Positions 42,965 through 53,800 of a stretch of 64,000 nt of DNA are shown here, one piece after another. This DNA comes from Tritrichomonas musculus (lineage: Eukaryota; Parabasalia; Tritrichomonadida; Tritrichomonadidae), in assembly GCA_039105265.1 (NCBI GenBank), contig JAPFFF010000005.1, positions 6,619,501 to 6,683,500 on the forward strand. Direction: 5' to 3'. The notes beneath the pieces were generated by a model that did not search any database, was not told where the DNA came from, and saw nothing but the letters and a program-made list of their open reading frames with translations. Each line of letters starts with the position of its first letter. Within the stretch, counting starts at the first letter, position 1. The position numbers were made by a program, and so were the translations under genes.

Positions 42965-44655
42965 TTATCCATTATTTTCATCTGTATCATCTTCATATTC
43001 ATTATTTTCAAAGCATTGAACTGGGATTCTATCTTTATACTCTTTTCCATGAACAACTGGTGTAGTTTCTAATCCACGAATCCTAACAGCATTTTGAATG
43101 TTAACTTTTATGTATACTTTCTGATCATTTTCTTCATCTGCACATTTATAAAAACCTGCTTGCTCGAAAGCGGAACAAATGTTTGAAGAAAGTGCAACTG
43201 ATTCCCAAGAGTTCAAGATTTTAACAATTTCTTCTGATTGTTCACTAAGACCTTTTTTTACATGAATTCTTGTTTTCCTTTTTTTTTTTGTATTCCAAAT
43301 AAACCAATGTCGAGGACTTGCAATTGGTCGGAGGAATTTGGAGGTTCAATAAAGAGAAAAACTCCATAAAAAATGCATTGTTCTAAAAAATATTCAGAAA
43401 AATGCGAAGAGCAGCCGTCAATTAGTAAAACAATAGGCCCATCATAATTATAAAATTGTCTTCGTTTGCACAGTTCAGGAAACAAGATTTCATCGGCCCA
43501 AAAGTCCCAAATGCTGGATGTCATGAAACCATTTGACTGATTTACATAATAGTAGCCTTTATCTGGTCTGTATCCAAGTAAGTAAAGTTCGCGCTCAATG
43601 GTTTTCCTTGTTATGATTATTAATGAATTTAGTCTACTGCCATCTGCTACAACAGTAGCAACAAGAGTGCATCTTTTCTGCTGACGTTTCACAGGATAGT
43701 ATACCTGTTTTGGTGATATTCCTGCAGGAATTAATACATGTTCAGCTTTAGCATTGGCCCAGGGCTGAAATCCTGATTCGTCTGTATTTAATACAAACGA
43801 ATCAAGAACTTTATGAAAATTGAAAAAATCTGTGAGCCTAGAATAATATTCTTCTATATCATCAATCCTGACTTCTGCACGCTTTTGGTCAAAGGGCATC
43901 CCTATTATAGATTGTGCAATGTTGAGACGTTCAAGTAATTTGACCAAAGTATCTGGTAAAATGATCTTATCAAAAGTATCATAAATGAAATGTAGTACAG
44001 AATGAAGTGTTTTGATATTTTCCTTATTATAATTGTCATGTATAAAATTATGGACAATTTGAATCTCTTCTTTTGATAAAAGTGAGGGAGCTCCAACTTT
44101 GCTTTTTTCTGTTTTCATCCTTTTATAATGCGTATTTACTGTTACTGGATGCACATTAAAAAGTTTTGCAATCTGCCTTTGTTGTTTTCCTCCGGTTAAA
44201 CTCAATGTATAATACATTTGCTCTTGGTAGTATTCAAATGACAAAAAAATATCTAAATTTTCTTGAATCAATGATTTAAAATTATCCTTGAGACTATCAA
44301 AATTTTCGGGAAGTTCTTTTAACGGTGGACGTGCACTTTTCATGTAATTTAATCTATTTTGGTCAATTTCAGTGCTGAAATCTTGATCGTCATCAAGGAA
44401 TTCTATGTCTTCTATGCTTTCTTCTTCATTATCTGTGCCAATTTGCTCGTCAGAGTCAGTTTCATTAAGATAATTATAATTAATGTAATGATCAAAAGCT
44501 GCTTTTATAGAATTTGTGTCATCTTGAAAATGATCATCAATAGTGATTTCCCCAAAATCTTGCTTTCTTATATTTTGTGAGGCATATGGACATATTTCGT
44601 ATTCTGGGGACAAGAAATTACTTAAAAAATCAGTAGCTGTCAGGGGATTGCTCAT
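42965..44655 (-). pseudogene. Pogo-type DDE transposase broken by one frameshift
   Basis: The first part (43258-44655, 465 codons) has an acidic N-terminus, helix-turn-helix-like blocks (about 155-185) and a full DDE core: D292 (VLNTDESGF), D413 (LLIDGCSSHFSE) and D449 (QLQVLDIGLF), a DD35D triad. Directly afterwards, at an 11-A run on the coding strand (43279-43289), the frame is lost and stops at 43258. Shifting frame at the run continues coding without a break into the second part, open to 42965 (acidic end ENNEYEDDTDENN). A one-base homopolymer slip is thus the only visible lesion; it could also be a sequencing error. No TIRs were identified. It is a different subfamily from the 22-kb transposase. 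Confidence 0.82.
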
Positions 44656-47600
44656 TTATTAACTAAAAATGATTTTAAACGGCCTCCTTTCAATTTTATT
44701 TTTTTTTTTAGAATTATACGGTTACAATTCAATTTTTTTATATAATATTATTTATTTTTTTTATTAATTTATGCTTTTTTTCAGAGGCATGTCAACCAAA
44801 ATTCTACTCGATAAATTTTTTTGAAAATGATAATATAAGATTTAAATGATGTATATTAAAACTTTTCCTCTTGAGCAAACGAAAACTTCTATACAGTTTT
44901 TAGTTTTCATTCAAATCATCATTTTTAACTCAATATCTTCAATTCAAAAAGTAGATATATTCAAATTTGATATATTGAAAAATGAATTCTCTTTCATTTT
45001 TGATAAGATCAAGATTGAATACCATTTCAATTTGAGAGAATTTTTATTGAATAGCTTTTCAATTTGAGAGATGGTTAATTGAATATTCTTTCAATTTGAG
45101 AAGAATAAATAAGTTTTACTTATAACTTGGAAACTGAATTATCAAAAATTAATTTTATGATATAAATATACTTAGATATTAATTATAAATTTATAAAAGT
45201 AATTATATTTGCATATCACAAAAAATTTAAAACAAATATTTTAAAATATTTTATTTTGATTTTATAAAGTAGGTAAAATCATTATTTGATTTTTAATAAA
45301 GAAGTATATAATTTTTATTAATCAACAAAATAAATCTCTGCTCGAATATTCTCAAATATTTATTTAAAATATAATTATTTGAAAAAGTTCGATCGGTAAA
45401 AATAAAAAATGATTTATTTCAAAATTTTTTTATATAATTTTAAAGTAAAATGAAATGAATTTATCATAAGTTCTATAAATCCTCTAAAAATCATATTTTG
45501 AGCACTAATTATATTTTATTTTTTCAATGAACTATCAATTGAATTGAAAGTATAATATTAGTGTATATTGAAACGTATAAAAGAAAATTCCAATATAATT
45601 ATTAAAATGGCTGTTTTATTTTGATTAAAAAATGAAATATGATTAGTATCACAGCTATTTGAAAATAAGACGTTTTATGTTTAGATATTTAAAGAACGTA
45701 TAGAGTAATCATAAAAACCATTAGTAATTTGTTAATATTATTAAGTTATAAATGTAAAGAATCTTGGATCTTATATTTCTATAGAGTGGATAAAATAAAA
45801 AATCAAAATTGATGTTTTTTACCTAAAAACTATTAATTTTTATTGTACAAACTAAATAATTGGATTCCAGAGATCATAAATACATTCTTCTTTTTTATAT
45901 TAATCTTTTATAATTGGACTTATCTTATTTTCTACTTTCACTTTTTGAGAGCTTTTTTTTGGTTGATATGCCTCTTTTTTTTCTTACATAAATACAAATA
46001 TATATTTAATAAAGACAATATAAACATTTAATTTTTAGTTTATATTAAAAAAAATATTTGCTGAATAAAGATAATAATGCTTTAAAAAATTGAATCATGT
46101 TGGCCTATTGTTTTTCTATTGCAATTTTTAATTTCAAATTATTGCATTTTAAATAAAGTTATTTTTTTTAAAAAATTAATAAATTAAAAATTATCTCTTT
46201 ATAATATCTTTTTACAAAAAAATAAAATCTCTAAATATCATTTTAAGGATGAACTCGGATTTCAAACTTTTTGAATACTTATTCAATTTTTTCCTTTCAA
46301 TTTTTGATAAGTCTAATAAAAAAATGATTTGTTTTATTACATTCTAATAATCCTTTTCTTTTCATGTTTTGGGAATATATAGGAAATATTCTGAATTTTA
46401 TTTTTATGCAAAGACCATTTACAATTATGAAAAAAAAAATTATTGATAATATGTAATATTTGGATGACCATATTAAGCAATGTTTACTTAAAACAAATTC
46501 GAATAATAATAATATTATCATGTGTGAACAAAATATACCACACTTGATATTAAATATTGTGCTTAAATAGAGTTTTATTCTCATTTTTTTAGGCTCAGCA
46601 GCCAACAAAAACTTTTTATCTAGTGGAAGTTGTGAAGTGAAAATTTCTGTATAGAAACTTCTGTATATTTTACGTAGGGATGTTCTATTCAATTTTAGTA
46701 ATTTTGAATACATTTCTTAAAAAACGTGGTTGAATAAGGTAGACTCGTGAAAAAACTTGGATGACCTCCTATGAAAGGTTTTATAAAAAGATTTAACTGT
46801 AAATATCTTTTTTTTCGATAATAAAATGCATTTACATATATGATACTTGGCTTTATTTCTTGAGGAAAAATAAATGTATCTGATAATTTGGAAAAAAGTT
46901 GTTTTTTATAATTGTCTTGGTAATAACATCATAAAAAAGTGTAAAATCGTGACTAGTCGCTGTTTTGTAATGTTCAATAAAATAAAAACAAGAAAAAAGA
47001 TAAAATAATTTTTGTTCATAAAATTATAAATAAACGTTCTTTTTATGATTGAATCATTCAAAAGTTATTATAAAAGATTTTGTTAATTGAAATTTGAGAG
47101 ATAATCCCGATAAGAGTGAAAACTTTGGTAAACAAAAATATTTATCAATATAAATGTTTTTCTCAATATTTATCTATTACACTTGTTCATTATTTGTTTT
47201 AATAATAATTTTTAATTTAATATTTAATTATATAAGCATTTAACTGGTTTATATTGGAAACAAAAATTCTATGCTTTATTTGAAAAAAATTAAAAAATAA
47301 AAATATATTTTTCTTCATGAAGAGAGGTGGAAAAGAATTTTGTTCATCAAATTATTATGATTTACTTGAACATCAAACAAGAAAATTGTCTGAATGTCAA
47401 ATTTTTTTGTATATTTTCATTGATAATTTTAAGTTTATCTTGTTCGATTCGTACTTCCGTAAATTGATTGGAAACAACAAGAATATTGCTTTTTCATTCA
47501 ATTAGAGCCTTTCACTATTAAAACAATTTGCTGATAATTAATTCTTTTATGATTTTAAAATTTGAATGGATTGAATGAATTAACAATTTTTTGTATGTGT

Positions 47601-48668
47601 TTTCACAAACCATATCCAAGATCATCCTTAATATGAAAATTGAAGTATTTTTTATATGCTATCTGAAATTTTGAATAGATTACCCTGTCAAATTTTCCTT
47701 TTTTAGAATTGCGGGGATTTATATGTCAAGAGATAAAAACTCTGAATAATTTGAATAAAAATAATTTTCCTCAGAAAAAAAAAATTCTTTGAATATTTAG
47801 AAAAAGTGAATTTTTTTTTTCCTCACAATTTTTATAGATGGTTACATTTTATGTACGTTTAGAATTAAAATCATCAATTATTTATTAAAAATCAAAGCCT
47901 CTCTTTATTTTTGCGAAAATTCCTCTGGAATATAATATCAGCATATATAGCTTTATTGTTTGTGCGTATTAGTTTGTCATGGCTGCCGAATATTTATTTA
48001 ATTAATTTCAGATATCTTCTTGTGATTTAGAGATAAAGCAATGATTCCTTATGCAAATATTCCTAAAATAATATGATCTTTTGATTTGTTGAATAATAAA
48101 GCGAAAATAGGATTTTTCTTTCAAAAAGTTTACGTGTATTAGTTTTTGATCTGATGATATCTTGATATGTGATTAATAATATATTTTGATATTTTATATT
48201 TAATTTAATCATTATATGTAATTATTAAAAATATGAATAATACAAAAAATTATTTTTGATCATATATCGATATATTTCAAGTATGATAAAAATAGGTAAA
48301 TACAATATTTTTATATGCAGAGTATTATTTTACCGAATGTTGATAATGATTTGACTATTTAGGAGATTAAATAAAAAGGAAACAAATGAAAACAAAAAGA
48401 AAATAATTTCAATGATATTGTGAGATGATAGAAAAAGTTAAAATTTTTGATTAGGATGAAATACCGATATCTATTAATATTATCTCAATTATAGTTTATG
48501 TATTTATTAATTAAAAGGTAGATAATGTTTTTGATTGTAGATAATTTTATATATTTAAGAAATAAATCAAAATTAATAAAAAATAGAAAAATAAAAAATG
48601 ACTTCATTTTGTTTTTGGTTTCAAGGAGTATAAAAACATATTTTTAATATTTAATTGATACTTATGAG
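44656..48668. other. 4-kb AT-rich intergenic region, essentially empty
   Basis: No gene, RNA or clear transposon identified. A few short frames occur (for example 46297-46713, listed separately, and 47317-47505), none with a recognised motif. The phrase TTCAATTTGAGA is repeated near 45026, 45058 and 45090. Confidence 0.5.
46297..46713 (-). CDS. Unassigned 138-codon frame
   Basis: An ATG-initiated frame with a basic start and two hydrophobic stretches (about 65-80 and 88-105). I recognise no family, no initiator is evident, and its composition is what AT-rich DNA produces by chance. Listed only because it is the longest frame in a 4-kb gap. Confidence 0.15.
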   Translation of the reverse strand: MYSKLLKLNRTSLRKIYRSFYTEIFTSQLPLDKKFLLAAEPKKMRIKLYLSTIFNIKCGIFCSHMIILLLFEFVLSKHCLIWSSKYYILSIIFFFIIVNGLCIKIKFRIFPIYSQNMKRKGLLECNKTNHFFIRLIKN

Positions 48669-49482
48669 ATACAAAGTCTCACACATCAGCAGACACGCCG
48701 GCCGATGTTGATATACAATCAACATCGGCCAGCGAGTGGCAAAGTAACTCAGGCAGAAAAATGTTTTAACACTCATTAGGCATAACATGCAAACAATATC
48801 AGACGCAACAGAAGAACAGAAACAAAAAATTTTTATCAGATGAACTTCGACCAGCAGGCACTTCCCCGCTCGACCAACCAACAACGCAATTCACACGCAT
48901 AATCAATGCAGCACATATTCGCTATACAAAGTCTCACACATTAGCAGACACGCCGGCCGATGCTGATTGTATATCAGCATCGGCCGGCGAGTGGCAAAGT
49001 AACTCAGGCAGAAAAATGTTTTAACACTCATTAGGCATAACATGCAAACAATATCAGACGCAACAGAAGAACAGAAACAAAAAATTTTTATCAGATGAAC
49101 TTCGACCAGCAGGCACTTCCCCGCTCGACCAACCAACAACGCAATTCACACGCATAATCAATGCAGCACATATTCGCTATACAAAGTCTCACACATTAGC
49201 AGACACGCCGGCCGATGCTGATTGTATATCAGCATCGGCCGGCGAGTGGCAAAGTAACTCAGGCAGAAAAATGTTTTAACACTCATTAGGCATAACATGC
49301 AAACAATATCAGACGCAACAGAAGAACAGAAACAAAAAATTTTTATCAGATGAACTTCGACCAGCAGGCACTTCCCCGCTCGACCAACCAACAACGCAAT
49401 TCACACGCATAATCAATGCAGCACATATTCGCTATACAAAGTCTCACACATTAGCAGACACGCCGGCCGATGTTGATATACA
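48669..49482. repeat. 255-bp satellite with internal palindrome (3.2 copies)
   Basis: ACAAAGTCTCACACA recurs at 48671, 48926, 49181 and 49436, an exact 255-bp period; copies 2 and 3 are virtually identical. The unit is far richer in G+C than its surroundings. Each has a palindrome: stem GGCCGATGTTGAT or GGCCGATGCTGAT with its complement and a 5-nt loop (48713-48717, 48968-48972, 49223-49227, 49478-49482). The loop is ATACA in copies 1 and 4 and its complement TGTAT in copies 2 and 3. Copy 4 ends exactly after the loop, where the Maverick starts. The minus-strand 77-78-codon frames in each unit are probably not genes. Confidence 0.92.
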
Positions 49483-49747
49483 AGTAGTTATACATAGTGA
49501 AGGGGGGATAGATAACTAGTATAAGCAAATGGGGCTCTCTGGCTTTGAAAGCTTCCTGAAGAGACGATAATTTGAGGTACTTTGGAGATGTTTTATATTA
49601 TAGCTCCCTCGCTTTGAAAAGCTCCCTCGCTATAATAAACCATATCTCCAAACAGCCCCCAAGCAACCCCCACCCAGCCACCCTACACGGAGAGCCCCAT
49701 TTGCTTATACTAGTTATCTATCCCCCCTTCACTATGTATAACTACTT
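49483..49747. repeat. Terminal foldback of the Maverick left end
   Basis: The first 56 bases (49483-49538) have a perfect inverted copy ending at 49746. Between them an inner pair (TTGGAGATG..TATTATAGC near 49579-49605 and its complement near 49629-49652) can also pair, so the whole 264 bp can form a long imperfect cruciform. Confidence 0.8.
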
Positions 49748-50060
49748 AATACCAACCCATCTAGCATACTCCTACAGCAATCATCTCAAGCAACCCATCT
49801 CAAGCAACCCATCTCATGCAACCCATCTCAAGCAACCCATCTCATGCAATCATCTCATGCAACCTATCTAGCATACTCCTACAGCAATCCACTCAAGCAA
49901 TCATCTCAAGTAATCATCTCCCATATCTTGTATCGCAACTCATCTCATGCAACCATCACACACATCCACTCATGCAATCATCTCCCAAATCTCATCACAT
50001 ACATCTACTCATGCAACCACTTCATGTACACCCGATACCTACTCAAAAATAAATCTTTAA
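49748..50060. repeat. Degenerate 14-bp tandem repeats at the Maverick end
   Basis: Units of the type CAACCCATCTCAAG / CAATCATCTCATG recur over about 250 bp, with the phrase TCTAGCATACTCCTACAGCA at both 49760 and 49868. Short frames through it are artefacts. Probably subterminal repeat DNA of the transposon. Confidence 0.7.
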
Positions 50061-50072
50061 TTGAATCCAAGC

Positions 50073-50819
50073 TTAATGATTCGTTGGTGTGTCAATATTA
50101 GTTGTCCCTGCAGGTTTAATTTTAATGTTGACAAATAATGGAGACTTTAATATGACAGGTTGGTACATGAAATCTACTAGCCTCATTTCGATGTGTTTTA
50201 GTGAATCGGTAAATGTTTTAATTTTGATTGGTTTAGATGAATCGTAATCAATTATAATAGGTGCCTGTGGTTCTATAACAGTATCAACTGTTGCAATCAC
50301 AGATGGTGTATATTCATGTTCTCCTATAATACTATGTACAGCTTGACCTTGTAGTGATACGAGATATAATCTATTGGCATAATCCAATATTGGCAAATCA
50401 GGTACAACTGTCTCATTGTTAGCAGGTATAACAACTTCATTCTTTACACTATATAATCCTGTTATCAGTTTAGCTCTATGAGAACCTCTAATGAACGATA
50501 CTTTATGCTGACTCGATAAACTCATTGTCCTACCATCAATATTTTTGAACACAATTATGTTTTGACAACTATTCAAGTATTTAACCAATCCAAGCATTGA
50601 GTAATAATATGTGTCTTTAAATTCTATCATCAGCGAACGTTCATTATTTCCGTCCTCATATGAAAACATCAAATAGTCATCCTTAGTTACTATCAATATA
50701 TTCCCCTTTGTATTGATTGAGGAAACATAATACTTCACGTAATCACATTTCCAAGGTATGTCTACATTTAGTTTCACCAGACTATAATCTGTTGCATTAC
50801 TATTAACTGAACACAACAT
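50073..50819 (-). CDS. Maverick minor capsid (penton-like) protein, 248 aa, tentative
   Basis: The start is set at the ATG at 50817-50819 (MLCSVNSN); the frame is open further upstream, but that part overlaps the oppositely oriented fibre gene and looks like its shadow. The protein is beta-strand-rich with no membrane span. The C-terminal run RLVDFMYQPVILKSPLFVNI resembles the closing strands of the single-jelly-roll penton proteins of Polintons. The size fits this class. It would form capsid vertices with the major capsid protein. The assignment rests on general appearance and genomic context; a structure prediction would be decisive. Confidence 0.5.
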   Translation of the reverse strand: MLCSVNSNATDYSLVKLNVDIPWKCDYVKYYVSSINTKGNILIVTKDDYLMFSYEDGNNERSLMIEFKDTYYYSMLGLVKYLNSCQNIIVFKNIDGRTMSLSSQHKVSFIRGSHRAKLITGLYSVKNEVVIPANNETVVPDLPILDYANRLYLVSLQGQAVHSIIGEHEYTPSVIATVDTVIEPQAPIIIDYDSSKPIKIKTFTDSLKHIEMRLVDFMYQPVILKSPLFVNIKIKPAGTTNIDTPTNH

Positions 50820-50835
50820 TTTACTATCTGTTAAA

Positions 50836-53800
50836 ATGTCTATTGTACCATATGCTTTTCGTTGTAATGAAGCAACCAAGTTAAAGGATAAAGGTTTGTC
50901 GATAGAAGTAGCTGAAGATGATGAAGGTAACGAACAATTCAGTTTCACACGAGAGGATGGTGAACCAGTCGCATTCAATAATATATATAGCAAAGCTGAA
51001 GTTGACCAAATGGCATTAGGAAAGGACTTTAAAATTGATTCATTTAAAGATTTAACTATTACTGGTGGGCAAAGCTTACCTGTCTTCGCTGATGGTGCTA
51101 CAAATACACAATATTGTACCACTTATAATAAACTGATGGAATTATTGAGAACCAATTTTAATAATCTAACCAAATATATACATGACCTAAATATAGGTGG
51201 AGTCGATTTGAGTGATTTGGCGAACACAGATATATCATTGAGTCAAATGAATTATATCGATAACAACAACATAATTCAACCACACAATCCGTCAAGTATA
51301 AATGATGTCATCAAAACATACAACTCATCCAATACTTCGATTCAATCATTATTATCTAACATGAATGGGTTTGTGAAGAAATCCGGATTTGAGAATACAG
51401 ATATATATCCTAATGGTCAACTGAATTTATTTGGCTCCTCATTATCAAATAATCTCAATGCAACAAATAATATCAAAACATATGCCAATCTATTCACCAG
51501 TCTCAATACCAATAATGCAAACCTATTACAAATATTGAATGGTCTTCAAAATGATATATCAACTGCTTCCAATAGTGATATAACAAATCTCTTGAATACA
51601 CTTGAGAATATGGAGTACCTCGTTGTCCTAAAAATAAATGATAGATATGAGATACGCAAAGTGAAGTGTCAAAAAGCTCCATCAGGTGATGACCTCCCAG
51701 TCGAGCCAACCAAATATGATGTCATCGTGAACCCAGATGATAATAAGGAGTATGATATCGAAGATGTGGATACACTGATTGAAAACAAGTCACCTATCAG
51801 TCACGATAACATGGATAAAGTTATCAATGTAGTGGTCAAGACATCAAGTTTTATGCTACTTCTATTGAAAAGTACATTCTCTATAACTGGTAAGCTATTA
51901 TCATACACACTCTCAGGGGTATCATCTATGAGTAAGGTAACATACAATACAGCCACATCATTGATGGAATCATTATATTTTAATTCAGGATACATCTGGC
52001 ATTATACAGTAGATACATCTGGTAAACTGGTTCGCTACCTAATCACATTTAAGGATAGGGTTGTTGATGCACTACCAACAATTGATTCATCTACAGTACA
52101 TAAAGTATTTGATAACTTTGGTAGTTTCATTAAATGGCTCCAAGAACCTGATAATTTTCTAATATGTGCAGGCACGTTTCAATTGACATTATTACTGATT
52201 ATATATGGAATCAAAATAATATTCAATGAGGAGAAGACCTATAAGAAGCTTAGTCCCATGGAGCATAAATTGAAATTTGAAGAGATGAAGAGAGAGCATG
52301 CAGCTATAGCAGCTCGCCTCAAGAAGAAAGCTAAACCAACACCCCTTAGTGATGAGATTGATATACTAACGGATGATAACCCATTATTGGATGTAGCATC
52401 AGTATTTGTTGATACGATTGATTTGGTGAATAATTTATGTGAGGCTCATAATTATGTCATGGATAGATTGGATGAGATACCCGCAGGCGATTCAAATTTT
52501 GCCAGTGAGGCAGGTATCGATGAATTCATAATTACAAACAAGGATGTATCTTCATTAACAAATACCATTAATAATATCGAATGTAACCTATTAGTTATTA
52601 ATGTTCCTGATGAACAAAAACAAGCCTTCCTCAGCTACAATAGACCAATTTTCAAAATTGTGTTACGAAAGAATGTTATATATGATAGCAAAGGCAGATA
52701 TATTAAAGAGTTCTATATTGTATCCAAAAATAATAAGATACTGTGTCCAGTAATCAAATTTGATTCGTATCAAAATTTCTGTATTATCAATGATAGTTCT
52801 TTAATCGCAACAAGATCCATTGGACCTGCTGACCAAAATGACCTCGATGGTAAGTTTTATATAGCATTTGATAAAAAGTTACCATTTCATCCATATAAGC
52901 TATTCCTCAATGGAGAGTTATCAATTATGAATGAATACACACCAACTCTATTGAAAACGGATAAGCCTATTAAATGTAAAACCATAATTGCTGATAATGC
53001 GTTGAAGCTTCATAAAAGTGATGTCCACTACTTCTATAAGCCATCCATTATTCAGGATTACATTATACAGGATGAGGATTACTACAAAATTATATTTGAG
53101 GTGCCTGATGATTATACTATACCAGACCAACTCGAATTCAAGTTTACAGAACATTGTTTTGGTAACCATTGGTCATTGAAATGGTGTGCTGATGAGACCC
53201 ATTCCAATAGGGGCTATTGGACAGGTAATAATATCCAAGGTAGACTCAATTCTAAAGTTATCACCAAATGGAATCTTCGACCCAGTAAGAAAACTAACGA
53301 TTGCTACGGTTGCTGGATAACTATTAAGCAAACAGATTTGCACGAGTCGATAATTACAAATGAAGGGAATGGTTTGATGCATTCGCTATTGAAAAACTAT
53401 AAACATGTATTCAAAATTCAAATGAATGATGGTACTATTAGAGATGGTAGTGAATGGAATATGACATATGCTTACGAGAACCATTTAACAGATGGTCTAT
53501 CGAACTCGTTACATCCAGGGTATTATGGTACCATCATTTTATATTTATCAATGGATAACATCGAGGGAATTCGAACCGACCTGATTGATAAGATATATTT
53601 GGATATATATTTGGGGGATTCGATTACTGGCACTAGGTTATCATTCAAACCAGATGGGTTCCATGCTCAAAAGAATGGCAAGGTATATGTTGATGTCATC
53701 CCTGTCCTCGATACGATTGAGAAGATTAGCTATGAATATTCTACTACTAAAATTAATACAGATACCAAAAATATTGAACTATATTTGAAGAAAGATTTCA

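Noticed and set aside
48651..49394. Three 77-78-codon minus-strand frames in the 255-bp satellite
   Set aside because: They repeat with the satellite unit, resemble no protein and run through its palindrome.
50820..51122. N-terminal extension (101 codons) of the minor-capsid frame
   Set aside because: It overlaps the start of the well-supported 1605-aa gene on the other strand and reads as its shadow; the ATG at 50819 is the better start.
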